64,000 nt of DNA from Thraustochytrium sp. TN22 (Eukaryota; Sar; Bigyra; Thraustochytrida; Thraustochytriidae), in assembly GCA_013306675.1 (NCBI GenBank), contig JABLUY010000055.1, positions 62,001-126,000 on the forward strand, read 5' to 3'. The notes under the pieces are model-generated. The model was not told the DNA's origin. It did not search any database and saw only the letters and a list, made by a program, of their open reading frames with translations. Both the position numbers and the translations under genes were made by a program. Numbering within the stretch: position 1 is the first letter of the stretch; every line of letters begins with the position of its first letter. Below are positions 1 through 9,400 of this stretch, one piece after another.

Positions 1-1
1 T

Positions 2-130
2 GAGCCTGCCGTCTTCCTCTGCGACCGCCGGCGGGCAGCGGACAATCACAAGAGCGGCGCCAGCAGCAGCAGCAGCACCGACGAGAGCGAGGGCTCCTGG
101 GTCCGCTGGCTCGTCGCCGTCGTTGTCTAG
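2..130 (+). CDS. 3' end of an unidentified gene (partial)
   Basis: An open frame enters from the left edge and ends at a TAG at 128-130. The 42 visible residues include a short serine run, an acidic patch (STDESEGSW) and a hydrophobic end (VRWLVAVVV), which could be the end of a C-terminal membrane segment. No start or domain is visible, so the product cannot be named. A GCTAGCTAG cluster follows directly at 137-158. The call rests only on the open frame reaching the edge, and it could be chance in GC-rich DNA. Confidence 0.4.
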   Translation, partial: EPAVFLCDRRRAADNHKSGASSSSSTDESEGSWVRWLVAVVV

Positions 131-411
131 AAGCTCGCTAGCTACTAGCTAGCTAGCTCTATCTACATACAGAGCTAGGCCCTGATCGACACGCTCGTTT
201 CGTCCATGTCCCATAGATGGAAATAACTTATCATGAATACGTGCTGACGGTGCAGGCTGCTGCCGCCGCCGCCACCGGCCCACCACCAGACAGTGGTGGC
301 GAGCACTGCACGTGCCGCGCTGACCCGCCACATTACTGCTGCTGACCCCCAACTTCGAGGCAGACTGCGGCGTCGCTCCAGCTAACCTACACTGGTACCA
401 GGGTACTATGT

Positions 412-459
<48 letters not shown>

Positions 460-1696
460 GCAAACAACAACAGTGTCACCCACGTTGCCGTGCGAGGCCC
501 ACGGAAGCGCAAGCCAAATCATCCTGTCGAGCCACGCCACAAGGCGGCGACTCCGGCGAGGTCCTCCCCTCCGAGTCCACGTCGGATGGCGCCTCGGCCG
601 CGTCCTCCGTGGCCACGGTCGGGTTCGGCTTCACGGCGCCTGGCGCGGCGCTGATGTGAGTCGCTGAAAGCCTGACGCCGCACAGCCAGAGCAATCTCCA
701 CGGGCGAGCTTACACAAGTGTCCGTCCACTACTACCCAGCTAGTTTGCGCAGCACAGTGCGCACCGCAGCGCCGCAGCGGCGCCACTCGTGACACCGATT
801 GGAGGCTCACACGGCCCGCCTGCGCAGCGGCGCAGGGCCTGGCGGCGACCGCCTGCCCGGGCCTGCCTGGGCTTCGCTGCCTGGCCTCATGTCAGCCGCC
901 TGGCCCGTGCGAGCCGCGAGCGACGGCGCTCGGCTCGGTCTCGGTCTCGAGCGCGCGCTCCGCTCGTCATCGATTGCGCACGCTGCTCGTTCCGTGCGGC
1001 TTCTGCTCGTGCTCGTTCGCGGCGTCGGCGCCCTGCTCGAGCACGCCTTCCTCGCACGCGCCTCTCTGAGAAGGAAGAACTCCCTGTCACTCACCATCAC
1101 CATCCCCACGGCCAGCCAGAAGGGCGCGTCAACATGCTGCAATGCAAGCCACGCAAGCGCCACGCAAGCTTTGCCATTTCCTGGCACTGCACAGCGTGTC
1201 ACAGCCCACGGCCTCGCCGTCGCTCGACTCGAGCGCAGCGCAGCGCAGCGCAGCGCAGTGCCGTCGCTGCTCGCGGTCGCTTGCAGCTGGCCGCGGTGCC
1301 GTCCTGCCTGCCTGGCTGGCAGCCACTAACTTGGTTAAAACTCGGCGCTTGTTGGGCGTCACTGTCGCGAGTCGCGGCCACACTGCGGCGGGCAGTCAGG
1401 CTCACTGTCGGCCACGCAGAAATGGGAAGCGACTGCAGCGCGACCGCGGCTGGCTGGCTGGCTGGCTGGCCGCGGCTGCGCGCAGCCAGTGGCGGCGGCG
1501 CAGGAGCGCGGCAAAGCGACTACTGCGCGCAGTCCGGCGGCAGGCAGCAGGCAGGCAGCAGGCGGGCGGCGGGCAGGCAGGCAGGCAGGCAGGCAGGCAG
1601 CCAGGCAGGCGGCAGGCAGGCGGGCGCGAGCCGGAGCAGCGAGCGAGCAGCGGCAGCGAGAGCGGCAGAGCCTCGCTCCAAGGCAAGCAAGGCAGG
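131..1696. other. Gene-free stretch with simple repeats upstream of GGC1
   Basis: No convincing gene is visible. It holds a 14-unit CTG run at 417-458, GGCT repeats at about 1448-1470 and GGCA repeats at about 1541-1625. The long open frames here are low-complexity Ala/Arg/Gly translations of GC-rich DNA. The last few hundred bases should contain the GGC1 promoter and leader. Confidence 0.6.
417..458 (+). repeat. (CTG)14 microsatellite
   Basis: Fourteen uninterrupted CTG units lie in a gene-free stretch. They give rise to a spurious poly-Leu frame on the plus strand and a poly-Ser frame on the minus strand. Confidence 0.95.
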
Positions 1697-2650
1697 ATGG
1701 CGGTGCACGAGGAGAGGAATGGCGTCGTGGCGTGCTCGGCCGCCGGCGGCAGCGGCAAGGGCTCGACCTCGGCGCGGCTCATCGGCGGCGCGGCCGCCGG
1801 CGTGAGCGAGATCCTCATCTTCCACTCGGTGGACACGGTCGCCAAGCGGCTCATGTTCAGCAAGGAGAACGTGCGCGGCGCCAACATGAACGAGACCATG
1901 GCCAACACGAACCGCGTGGTCTTCCGCGATGCGGCCGACAAGCCCTTCATGACCAAGTTCCGCAGCCTGTACCCGGGCCTGGGCTTCGCCGCGGCCTACA
2001 AGGTGTCGCAGCGCGTCTACAAGTTCGGTGGCCAGCCCATCGTGCGCGACTTCATCAACAAGAAGTACGGTGACAGCTTGCAGCAGTCCTTTGGCGAGCG
2101 CACCGGCAAGACATTGAGCTCTGCCGTGGCCGGCTCGCTCATGGGCATCGGCGAGGTGGCGCTCCTGCCGCTCGACGTGCTCAAGATCAAGTCGCAGACC
2201 GCGCCGGAGACCCTCAAGGGCCGTGGCGTCGTCGACCTCTTCCAGAAGGAGGGCTTCGGCCTCTACCGTGGCGCCACCTGGACCATGCTGCGCAACGCGC
2301 CGGGCTCCTTCGCGCTCTTCGGCGGCTCCGCCGTCGTGCACCACGGTATCTTCGGCCTCAAGGACACCAAGAACGCCACCGTCTTCCAGAACTTCGTCGC
2401 CTCCATCGTCGGCGCCATCACCTCCATCACCGTTGCCAGCCCGGTCGACGTCATCAAGACGCGCATCCAGTCGCGCCCCTTCGATTCGCCCGAGTCCGGC
2501 TTCCAGATCATCCGCAACGCGCTCAAGGAGGAGGGCTTCTCTGCCTTCTTCAAGGGCCTTACGCCCAAGATCCTCGTCGTCGGCCCCAAGCTCATCTTCT
2601 CCTTCACCGTCGCCCAGAGCGTCATGAACTTCTTCGAGCGCCGCATCTGA
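1697..2650 (+). CDS. GGC1: Mitochondrial GTP/GDP carrier (mitochondrial carrier family)
   Basis: A 317-residue mitochondrial carrier protein that would exchange GTP and GDP across the inner mitochondrial membrane. The sequence follows yeast Ggc1 closely along its length: RLIGGAAAGVSEI at the start, YKVSQRVYKFGGQP, AGSLMGIGEVALLPLDVLK, RNAPGSFALFGG and FFKGLTPKILVVGPKLIFSF. The three carrier signatures are FHSVDTVAKR (the usual Pro is Ser), LPLDVLKIK and SPVDVIKTRIQ. The ATG at 1697 (context GGCAGGATGG) is preferred because the frame upstream is only low-complexity Ala/Arg/Gly. There is no intron. The substrate is assigned by family resemblance; a related carrier subfamily is possible but less likely. 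Confidence 0.92.
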   Translation: MAVHEERNGVVACSAAGGSGKGSTSARLIGGAAAGVSEILIFHSVDTVAKRLMFSKENVRGANMNETMANTNRVVFRDAADKPFMTKFRSLYPGLGFAAAYKVSQRVYKFGGQPIVRDFINKKYGDSLQQSFGERTGKTLSSAVAGSLMGIGEVALLPLDVLKIKSQTAPETLKGRGVVDLFQKEGFGLYRGATWTMLRNAPGSFALFGGSAVVHHGIFGLKDTKNATVFQNFVASIVGAITSITVASPVDVIKTRIQSRPFDSPESGFQIIRNALKEEGFSAFFKGLTPKILVVGPKLIFSFTVAQSVMNFFERRI

Positions 2651-4518
2651 TTTCCCTTCCCTTTGCCGCAGCAGACACCGAGCTTGAGCTTCAAACTGCC
2701 CATCCGTCTGTCCATCCATCCATCCATCCATCCATTCATCCATCCATCGTCTCGTCCTTTCTGACCTCTTTTCCATCACACCTCCGCCCGCATACGTAAT
2801 TTGCGCACGCACAGCTGGCGCCGGATCCCCGCGCTGGCCAATCTCAACCAACCAACCAACCGACCTCTAAACCACCATTTTATTCGACGCGTTGATTCAT
2901 CCACAAAGCAACTTGTCCGGCCTTCTTTCTCTACGAGCACAGCGCGCTCTTGCGACCGGAGCCCGCCACTTGTATGCTCCCCAAATATCAGCTAGCTTGT
3001 GAATTTGTGTGCTAGAACCTGCCTTCCAATCATCAGCTCAACTGAGTCAGCAGGAGCGGCTCGAATCCGTGACCATCCACGGTGGCCTCGCTTCGAAGCT
3101 ACACCTCTTCTCCTCACGTCTCGCGAGTCGCGTCCCGAAGCCCTGTCACACAGCACGCAGATCTTCCAACGCAACTCCACTCGTCTTATCGTTATGAGAG
3201 TTATGGGTAGGAGAGATACTTGGTGGCCTTCTAACAAACGAAATAGAGCCCCGCCCCTCGACCACCGAGGTGGAACGAGAGGTCGGGGCGAAAAGGTTGT
3301 GGATATCGTCAGCCTCAGCTCCTAGCTTGCCTGCCTGCCTGGTGGTCAGGCTGGCACGCAGGCACGTATGCACGCAGGTAGGCATTGCTCTAGCTAGTTC
3401 TAGCTCTCTACCGTCTCATCCTCCTCGTGCCCTGTTACCGCTACAGCGGTAAGCTAGCTAGCAACTAGCTAGTAGAGCAACCGGAACAATAAAATTCCAC
3501 CTCAGACCGACGGCCGGGCCGCCTCCCGATCGGGGCCAAATCTGCCCGATCGGAGCCTCAAGCGCCTGCTCACTCACTCGCACCCCACCCCGCCAAATCG
3601 GAATCCGCGACCACGTCATTCGCTCCCACCGTGAGTCCGTGCTCCGTGCTCCGTCTTCGAGCTCGGCACCCCTTCATCGCCCGCGGGCGGGCGCCCGTCC
3701 GCCTGACTCCGCCACCGTGCGCGCGCCTCCGCTTCGGAAGAGACGCGCTGAGCGCGCTGAGACGCCCCGCACGTGCCGTGCTCTCCAACTAGCCGTTGTA
3801 GGGCAAGCTATCGGAAACCGTAGTAGGAGCTCGGCGCACACCCGTGCTGCGCGGCGAACCAGAGCCGGTGCCGAGTTGGACTGGACTGCGCGAACTGCTC
3901 GCGACGCTTCAGCGAGTGAGCGGACAAGGCACGGAGGCCTCCGAGGCAGCGGCAGCAGGTCTGCAGCAGGTTTGCAGCGAGCGGCGGCGGCGGCGGCGAG
4001 GCGCGAGCAGAGCGCGGCGGCACGGCGGCGGCGCTGCGCAGAGTCAACCCGAGCGAGCGAGCAAGCGAGCCGGAGTTGGAGTTGGAGCTGGCGCTGGAGC
4101 AAGAGCTGGAGCAGCAGAGGTGAAAAGCGGAGCCGCGAGCGCAAGTTGACTCCGGCGCGGCGCGGCGCGGCGCAGCGCGGCGCGGCTCGGCTCGGCTCGG
4201 CTCGACGGCTCGCACTCGGACGAAAAACACTCGGACGGAAACCTGGACTCCGGGCGCGCGAGAAACAGGAAGAAGCGAAGCGAGGACGCGCGAGGCGCGT
4301 GAAGCTGCAGGAGAGCCGCTTCGCGCCGTGGTGCTCAATCGCCGTTGTCTCGTCGTATATCGATCGCATCGCGTCGAGACTGGCGGCGAGCCGCCGACTC
4401 GTGGCAAGGCGCGCGCGATCAAAGCCCGAGCGCCACGCGTCTTCCCGGCGCTGACCGGCGGCCGTGAGAGCGGGCACGTCGCCCGCAGCCCCGCGGACAG
4501 CGGCACCTCGCCAGCACC
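2651..4518. other. Intergenic region between GGC1 and the G-alpha gene
   Basis: No gene is seen. It contains CATC repeats (about 2702-2748), ACCA repeats (about 2848-2864), a GCTAGCTAG cluster at 3453-3475 and a GC-rich leader with GGCGC runs (about 4150-4205) just before the G-alpha start. Both the GGC1 3' UTR and the G-alpha promoter must lie here. Confidence 0.6.
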
Positions 4519-5649
4519 ATGGGCAACTGCGCCGGCGGCGGGAACGCTGGCCTGAGCCAGGAGCAGCGGATGATGTTGAAGCGCAACGAGGCGGTCGAGG
4601 CGGCGCTTGCACAGGACGCAGAGGACGAGAGCAGTATTGTGAAGATATTGCTCCTGGGCACTGGCAACAGCGGCAAGAGCACCATCCTGAAGCAGTTCAA
4701 GATCCTGCACTCTGACCAGGGCCTTGGAAAGGGCCCTGAGCACAAGAAGACCATCTCCATGAACGTGATTCGTGGCATTCTCATCGTGGCGCAGGGCGTG
4801 CACGACCTGGACGAGGTCAGCACGGCGCTGCAGCCGCGGCCAGCCCGCATTGTGGAGGTGCTGCGCGCCAACCCGGGCCTCAGCATCTGGGACGAGGCCG
4901 AGGTGGACGGCAAGGCCACGCAGATCTCCGCGCTCTGCAAGGAAGTCTGGAGCGACCCGGCCATGGCCGAAGCAATGCTACACGAGGGTAAGCTCAGCAT
5001 GCTCGAGGTCCCGGTGGCCTACTTCATGACGCACATAGACCGCCTCGCCAGCATGGACTACGAGCCTTCCGTGGAGGACATATTGCAAGCGCGCGCGCGC
5101 ACCAGCGGCGTCGTCAAGGTTGACTTCATCATCGACAAGACGCGCTGCCGGATGCTCGACGTCGGCGGCCAGCGCAACGAGAGGAAGAAGTGGATCTCGC
5201 ACTTTGACAACGTCACCGCCATCATGTTCCTCGTGTCCCTCTCCGAGTACGACAAGTTTCTGCTCGAGGACTCCACCGTCAACCGCATGCACGACGCCAT
5301 GGAGGTCTTCAGAGATATTGTTGAGTGTCCTTACTTCGAGGAGACCAACATCATTCTCTTCCTCAACAAGAAGGACCTCTTTGAGGAGAAGCTCAAGCGC
5401 GTGGACCTGAGCGTTTGCTTCCCGGACTACACCGGCACAAGCGACTACGACGAGGCCGTCCAATTCGTCGAGACCAAGTTCGTCGAGATCTTCCGCGCGG
5501 CCAAGGAGCAGCAAGCCGTCGACTCCATGACCTCTGACATTTATCCCTTCCAGACCATGGCCACCAACACCAAGAACGTCGAGACCGTCTTTCAACTCTC
5601 CAAGCACTGCGTCTTCAAGGACAACCTCCGTTCCACAGGCCTCATTTAA
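4519..5649 (+). CDS. Heterotrimeric G protein alpha subunit
   Basis: A 376-residue G-alpha subunit, the GTP-binding switch downstream of 7TM receptors at the inner face of the plasma membrane. The start MGNCAGG offers Gly2 for myristoylation and Cys4 for palmitoylation. Nucleotide-binding motifs in order are GTGNSGKST (47-55), RT of switch I (194-195), DVGGQR with the catalytic Gln (214-219), NKKD (283-286) and TMATNT (346-351). Two differ from the textbook forms: the P-loop has Asn where Glu is usual, and the last motif has Met for Cys. The C-terminus STGLI lacks a Cys at position -4, so no pertussis-toxin-type site. It is intronless, and the start has good context (CACCATGG). Two 7TM receptor genes lie at the far end of the window, but a functional link is not shown. 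Confidence 0.95.
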   Translation: MGNCAGGGNAGLSQEQRMMLKRNEAVEAALAQDAEDESSIVKILLLGTGNSGKSTILKQFKILHSDQGLGKGPEHKKTISMNVIRGILIVAQGVHDLDEVSTALQPRPARIVEVLRANPGLSIWDEAEVDGKATQISALCKEVWSDPAMAEAMLHEGKLSMLEVPVAYFMTHIDRLASMDYEPSVEDILQARARTSGVVKVDFIIDKTRCRMLDVGGQRNERKKWISHFDNVTAIMFLVSLSEYDKFLLEDSTVNRMHDAMEVFRDIVECPYFEETNIILFLNKKDLFEEKLKRVDLSVCFPDYTGTSDYDEAVQFVETKFVEIFRAAKEQQAVDSMTSDIYPFQTMATNTKNVETVFQLSKHCVFKDNLRSTGLI

Positions 5650-6498
5650 GCCAAGCCTGAGCTCGCCTGCCCATAGCCGCCAGCCAGCCGACCGACCAGT
5701 CGTGTGTCTTTCTTGGTCGACTTTGGCTTGGCGGGTTGCTTCTACCAGGTCGGGCTGCCCTGTCTCGCTAGCTCAGCTGACCTGCACCGTCGGTCGAGCG
5801 AAAGCGAGGCAGCTTCGCCTCTGTCTCGCGCATTGACTTGCGCTCGCTCCGTCTAAGATGAGCGTGGTCAGCTCAGTGGGTGAGCGACGAGAGACGCACC
5901 AAACAAACCCGCCCACCCATGACCCATGCGTCCCGCCCGCCCGCCCACTTCAGCGGGTTCTTCTACCCGCGCTCTGTGTTTTCTTCAGCCGTCCTTTCGC
6001 TTGTACGGGTATGTGTAAGGCTCCCTTTTATCATTGGCAACCATGATGAGGAGCCCGTTTTACAAGAATAAAAGAAGACTTTGTCGTTGAGGTTCAACTG
6101 ATGTCGTTGGTCGCAAGCCACACCACTGCAAAGCGAGCAAGCAAGCGAATGAAGGCGACAAGGACGGGCAGTGCAAACAAAGCCTTCACACCACACACGC
6201 ACAGACACGTACACGCGAAAATCAAAAATGAATAAATTACACACATAACACAGTCAGGCAGACAAGCCAAACAGGACAAGACATAGAGTGTGTGCCTCGG
6301 AAGGGGGTGTTTTACGGTTCTAGTGATTGGGGGTCGCTCTGCATCTTAGGACCGCCACCTCGTTTGCGTTGTGAAGCGACGCTGCCGTCGCTGCCGGTGT
6401 TGCTCTCGTCGCTGCCGCCGCTGTTCCTGCTCGTCTCCATTGCAGGTCGACGGTCGCTTGCTCGCTTGCTCGCTTGTGCTTGCTCGCCATCCCGCTCT
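5650..6498. other. Convergent intergenic region, G-alpha and CPSII 3' ends
   Basis: This is the 3' flank of two convergent genes. No coding sequence is supported. AATAAA hexamers at 6067-6072 and 6231-6236 on the plus strand could serve the G-alpha transcript. Confidence 0.55.
6067..6072 (+). terminator. Possible poly(A) signal of the G-alpha gene
   Basis: An AATAAA hexamer about 420 bases past the G-alpha stop, in a region of lower GC. Whether this organism uses the hexamer is not known from the sequence. Confidence 0.3.
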
Positions 6499-9400
6499 TT
6501 AGTTGGGCGAGACGCGCATCATCTCGGGCTTGGAATCCTCACCGGTGATGGAGGTAGTACGCGCGCGGCGCTCAAGCAGCGAGGTGCCGAGCTGGCGCTT
6601 CTGCACCTGGCTGTTCTTCTCGATGAAGTCGAACTTGGCGTCCGAGTTGCGGCGCGGGGTGGGCGTGTTGGGGCCGAGGTAGCCGCCCTGGTTGGAGCTG
6701 CGGAGGAGTGTAGCGGTGGGCTTGCTGTAGGACATGGAGTTGCCGCCGAGGGCGTAAAAGTCCTGAATGGAGAGGCATGGGATCTCCTTGACCGAGTCGA
6801 GCGCGCTGATGAGCGTGATGGCGGTCTTCTCGTTGGTGATGAGCGAGACGCCAAAGTCGACGGCCGTGCGGCGGATGCGGTAGCCATCGGACTCGTCCAC
6901 GCGGTTCATGGTGTCCGGCACGTTGATCACGAGGCCGATCTTGTTCTCCGAGAGAAGGTCGGCAATGTTGGGATGGACGTCCGAGGACGGCTTGGGCACC
7001 GCCTCGATGGAAACACCGTGCTCCTGGAAGTGCTGCGCCGTGCCGTCCGTGCCGTAGAGCGTGTAGCCCATGGCGGCGAGCTTGGAGGCGTAGGGCGCGA
7101 TGGCCTCCTTGGCGGCGCTGGGGCCGACCGCAAAGAGGATGCCCTTGTCCTTCTCCGGGATCTTGAGACCACTCGACATGACCGAGAGCAGAAACGCCTC
7201 GTGCATGTCCTGGCCGAAGCAGGCGACCTCGCCGGTGGAGCTCATCTCGACACCGAGCGTCGGGTCGGCGCCCTGCAGACGCGTAAAGGAGAACTGCGCG
7301 GCCTTGACACCGACGTAGTCGAGGTCGAGCAGGCGGATGTTGGCGGGCGTCACGGGCATGCCAACCATGGCGCGAGTAGCGAGCTCGATGAAGTTGGTCT
7401 GGAAGGTCTTGCTGACGAAGGGAAAGGTGCGCGAGGCGCGCAGGTTGAGCTCGAGGCAGAGCACGTTGTTGTCGCGGCAGAGGAACTGCACGTTGAAGGG
7501 GCCGGTGATGTTGAGCGCCGCGGCGATGTTGCCGGCAATGCGCTTGATGCGGCGCTGCGTCTCCGTGTAGAGCTTCTGCGCAGGCAGCACCAGGGTGGCG
7601 TCACCCGAATGCACGCCGGCGTTTTCCACATGCTCGGAAATGGCGTGGTTGATGATGGTGCCGTCCTTGGCGACGGCGTCCAGGTCGACCTCCTTGCAGT
7701 TCAGCATGAACTTGGACACCACGACCGGGTGCTCGACCGAAACGTCGGCGGCGGTCTCGAGGAAATCGGTGAGCTCCTGCTTGTTGGAGGCAACGCGCAT
7801 GGCGGCACCGCTCAGCACGTACGAGGGGCGTACGATGACCGGGTAGCCCACCTCGCAGGCGAAGGCGTCAGCGGCCTCGGGGCTCGTGGCCGAGGCCCAG
7901 GGCGGCTGGTCGACGCCGATCGAGTCCAGCAGCGCGGAGAACTTGTTGCGGTCCTCGGCGCAGTCGATGGAGCTGGGCGAGGTGCCCAGAATGCGGGCGC
8001 CCTGGCGCGAGAGCGGCAGCGCGAGGCCCTGCGGGATCTGGCCGCCGACACTGACGATGACGCCCATGCTCTGCTCGGTCTCGTAGACGTCAAGGACGCG
8101 CTCGAAGGAGAGCTCCTCAAAATAGAGGCGGTCCGACTCGTCATAGTCGGTCGACACGGTCTCCGGGTTGTAGTTGATGACGATGGCCGGAATGCCGTTC
8201 TTGCGCAGCGTGCGCACGCACGAGACGGCGCACCAGTCGAACTCGACGGAGCTGCCAATGCAGTATGGGCCGTTGCCGAGCACCATGACACCATTGTCCT
8301 CAAAGTAGAGGTCGTGCTCCGAGGCGTTGTAGGTCATGTAGAGGTAGTTGGTCTGGGCCGGGAACTCGGCAGCGAGCGTGTCGATCTGCTTGACGAAAGG
8401 GGTCACCTTGAGCTCGTGCACGCGGCGGCGGCGCACAGTGATCTCGTCGGCGCCCACCAGGCGGCCAATGTGCTTGTCGGAGAAGCCGTGCGACTTGAGC
8501 GAGCGCATCATGGGGCGCGAGATGGCGTGCGGGCCGTTGACGCGCTTGAGCTCGCGCGACATGTCCGTGATGTTCTTGAGCTTGGCCAGGAACCAGCGGT
8601 CAATGCGCGTGAGCGCATGCAGGCGGTCGATGGAGTAGCCGTGCTCGAGCGCGCGCGCCACGGCGAAGAGGCGCAGCGAGGTCGGGTTCTGGAGCTGGCT
8701 CTCCAGGTCGGCATCACCCGTGTAGGAGCGCGCGTCCTTCTTGTCGAGCGCCGAGCTGTCGAAGCCGTCCAGGGAGGGATCCACCATGCGCACCGCCTTC
8801 TGGATGACCTCCTCGAACTTGCGGCCGATGGCCATCACCTCGCCGACGGACTTCATGGAGGAGCCGAGCGAGTCGGCGACGCGGTCGAACTTCTTGAGGT
8901 CCCAGCGCGGCACCTTGGCGACGATGTAGTCAAGCGCCGGCTCGAAGCAGGCCGTCGTGGTCTGGGTGACAGAGTTGCGCACCATGACGAGGTCCTTGCC
9001 GAGCGCCAGCTTGGCGGCCACGTAGGCGAGCGGGTAGCCGGTGGCCTTGGACGCGAGCGCCGAGGAGCGCGAGAGGCGCGCGTTGACCTCAATGATGCAG
9101 TAGCGCATCGAGGTCGGGTGCAGCGCATACTGGATGTTGCACTCGCCGACGACGCCGAGGTGGCGCACCACCTTGAGCGCGGTCTCGCGCAGCATAAAGT
9201 ACTCGTCGTTGGAGAGCGTCTGCGAGGGCGCAATGACGATGGAATCGCCGGTGTGAATGCCGAGCGGGTCGAAGTTCTCCATGTTACACACCGTGACGCA
9301 GTTGTTCTTGCAATCGCGCACGACCTCGTACTCGACCTCCTTCCAGCCACGCAGGTCCTCATCGATGATGATCTGGTGCGAGGCGGAGAAGGCCTTCTGC

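Noticed and set aside
408-659. Plus-strand poly-Leu frame and minus-strand poly-Ser frame over the CTG run
   Set aside because: The frame is a translation of a microsatellite with no protein-like flank.
1142-1696. Upstream extension of the GGC1 frame
   Set aside because: The added 185 codons are Ala/Arg/Gly-rich from simple repeats, and the carrier family starts near the chosen Met.
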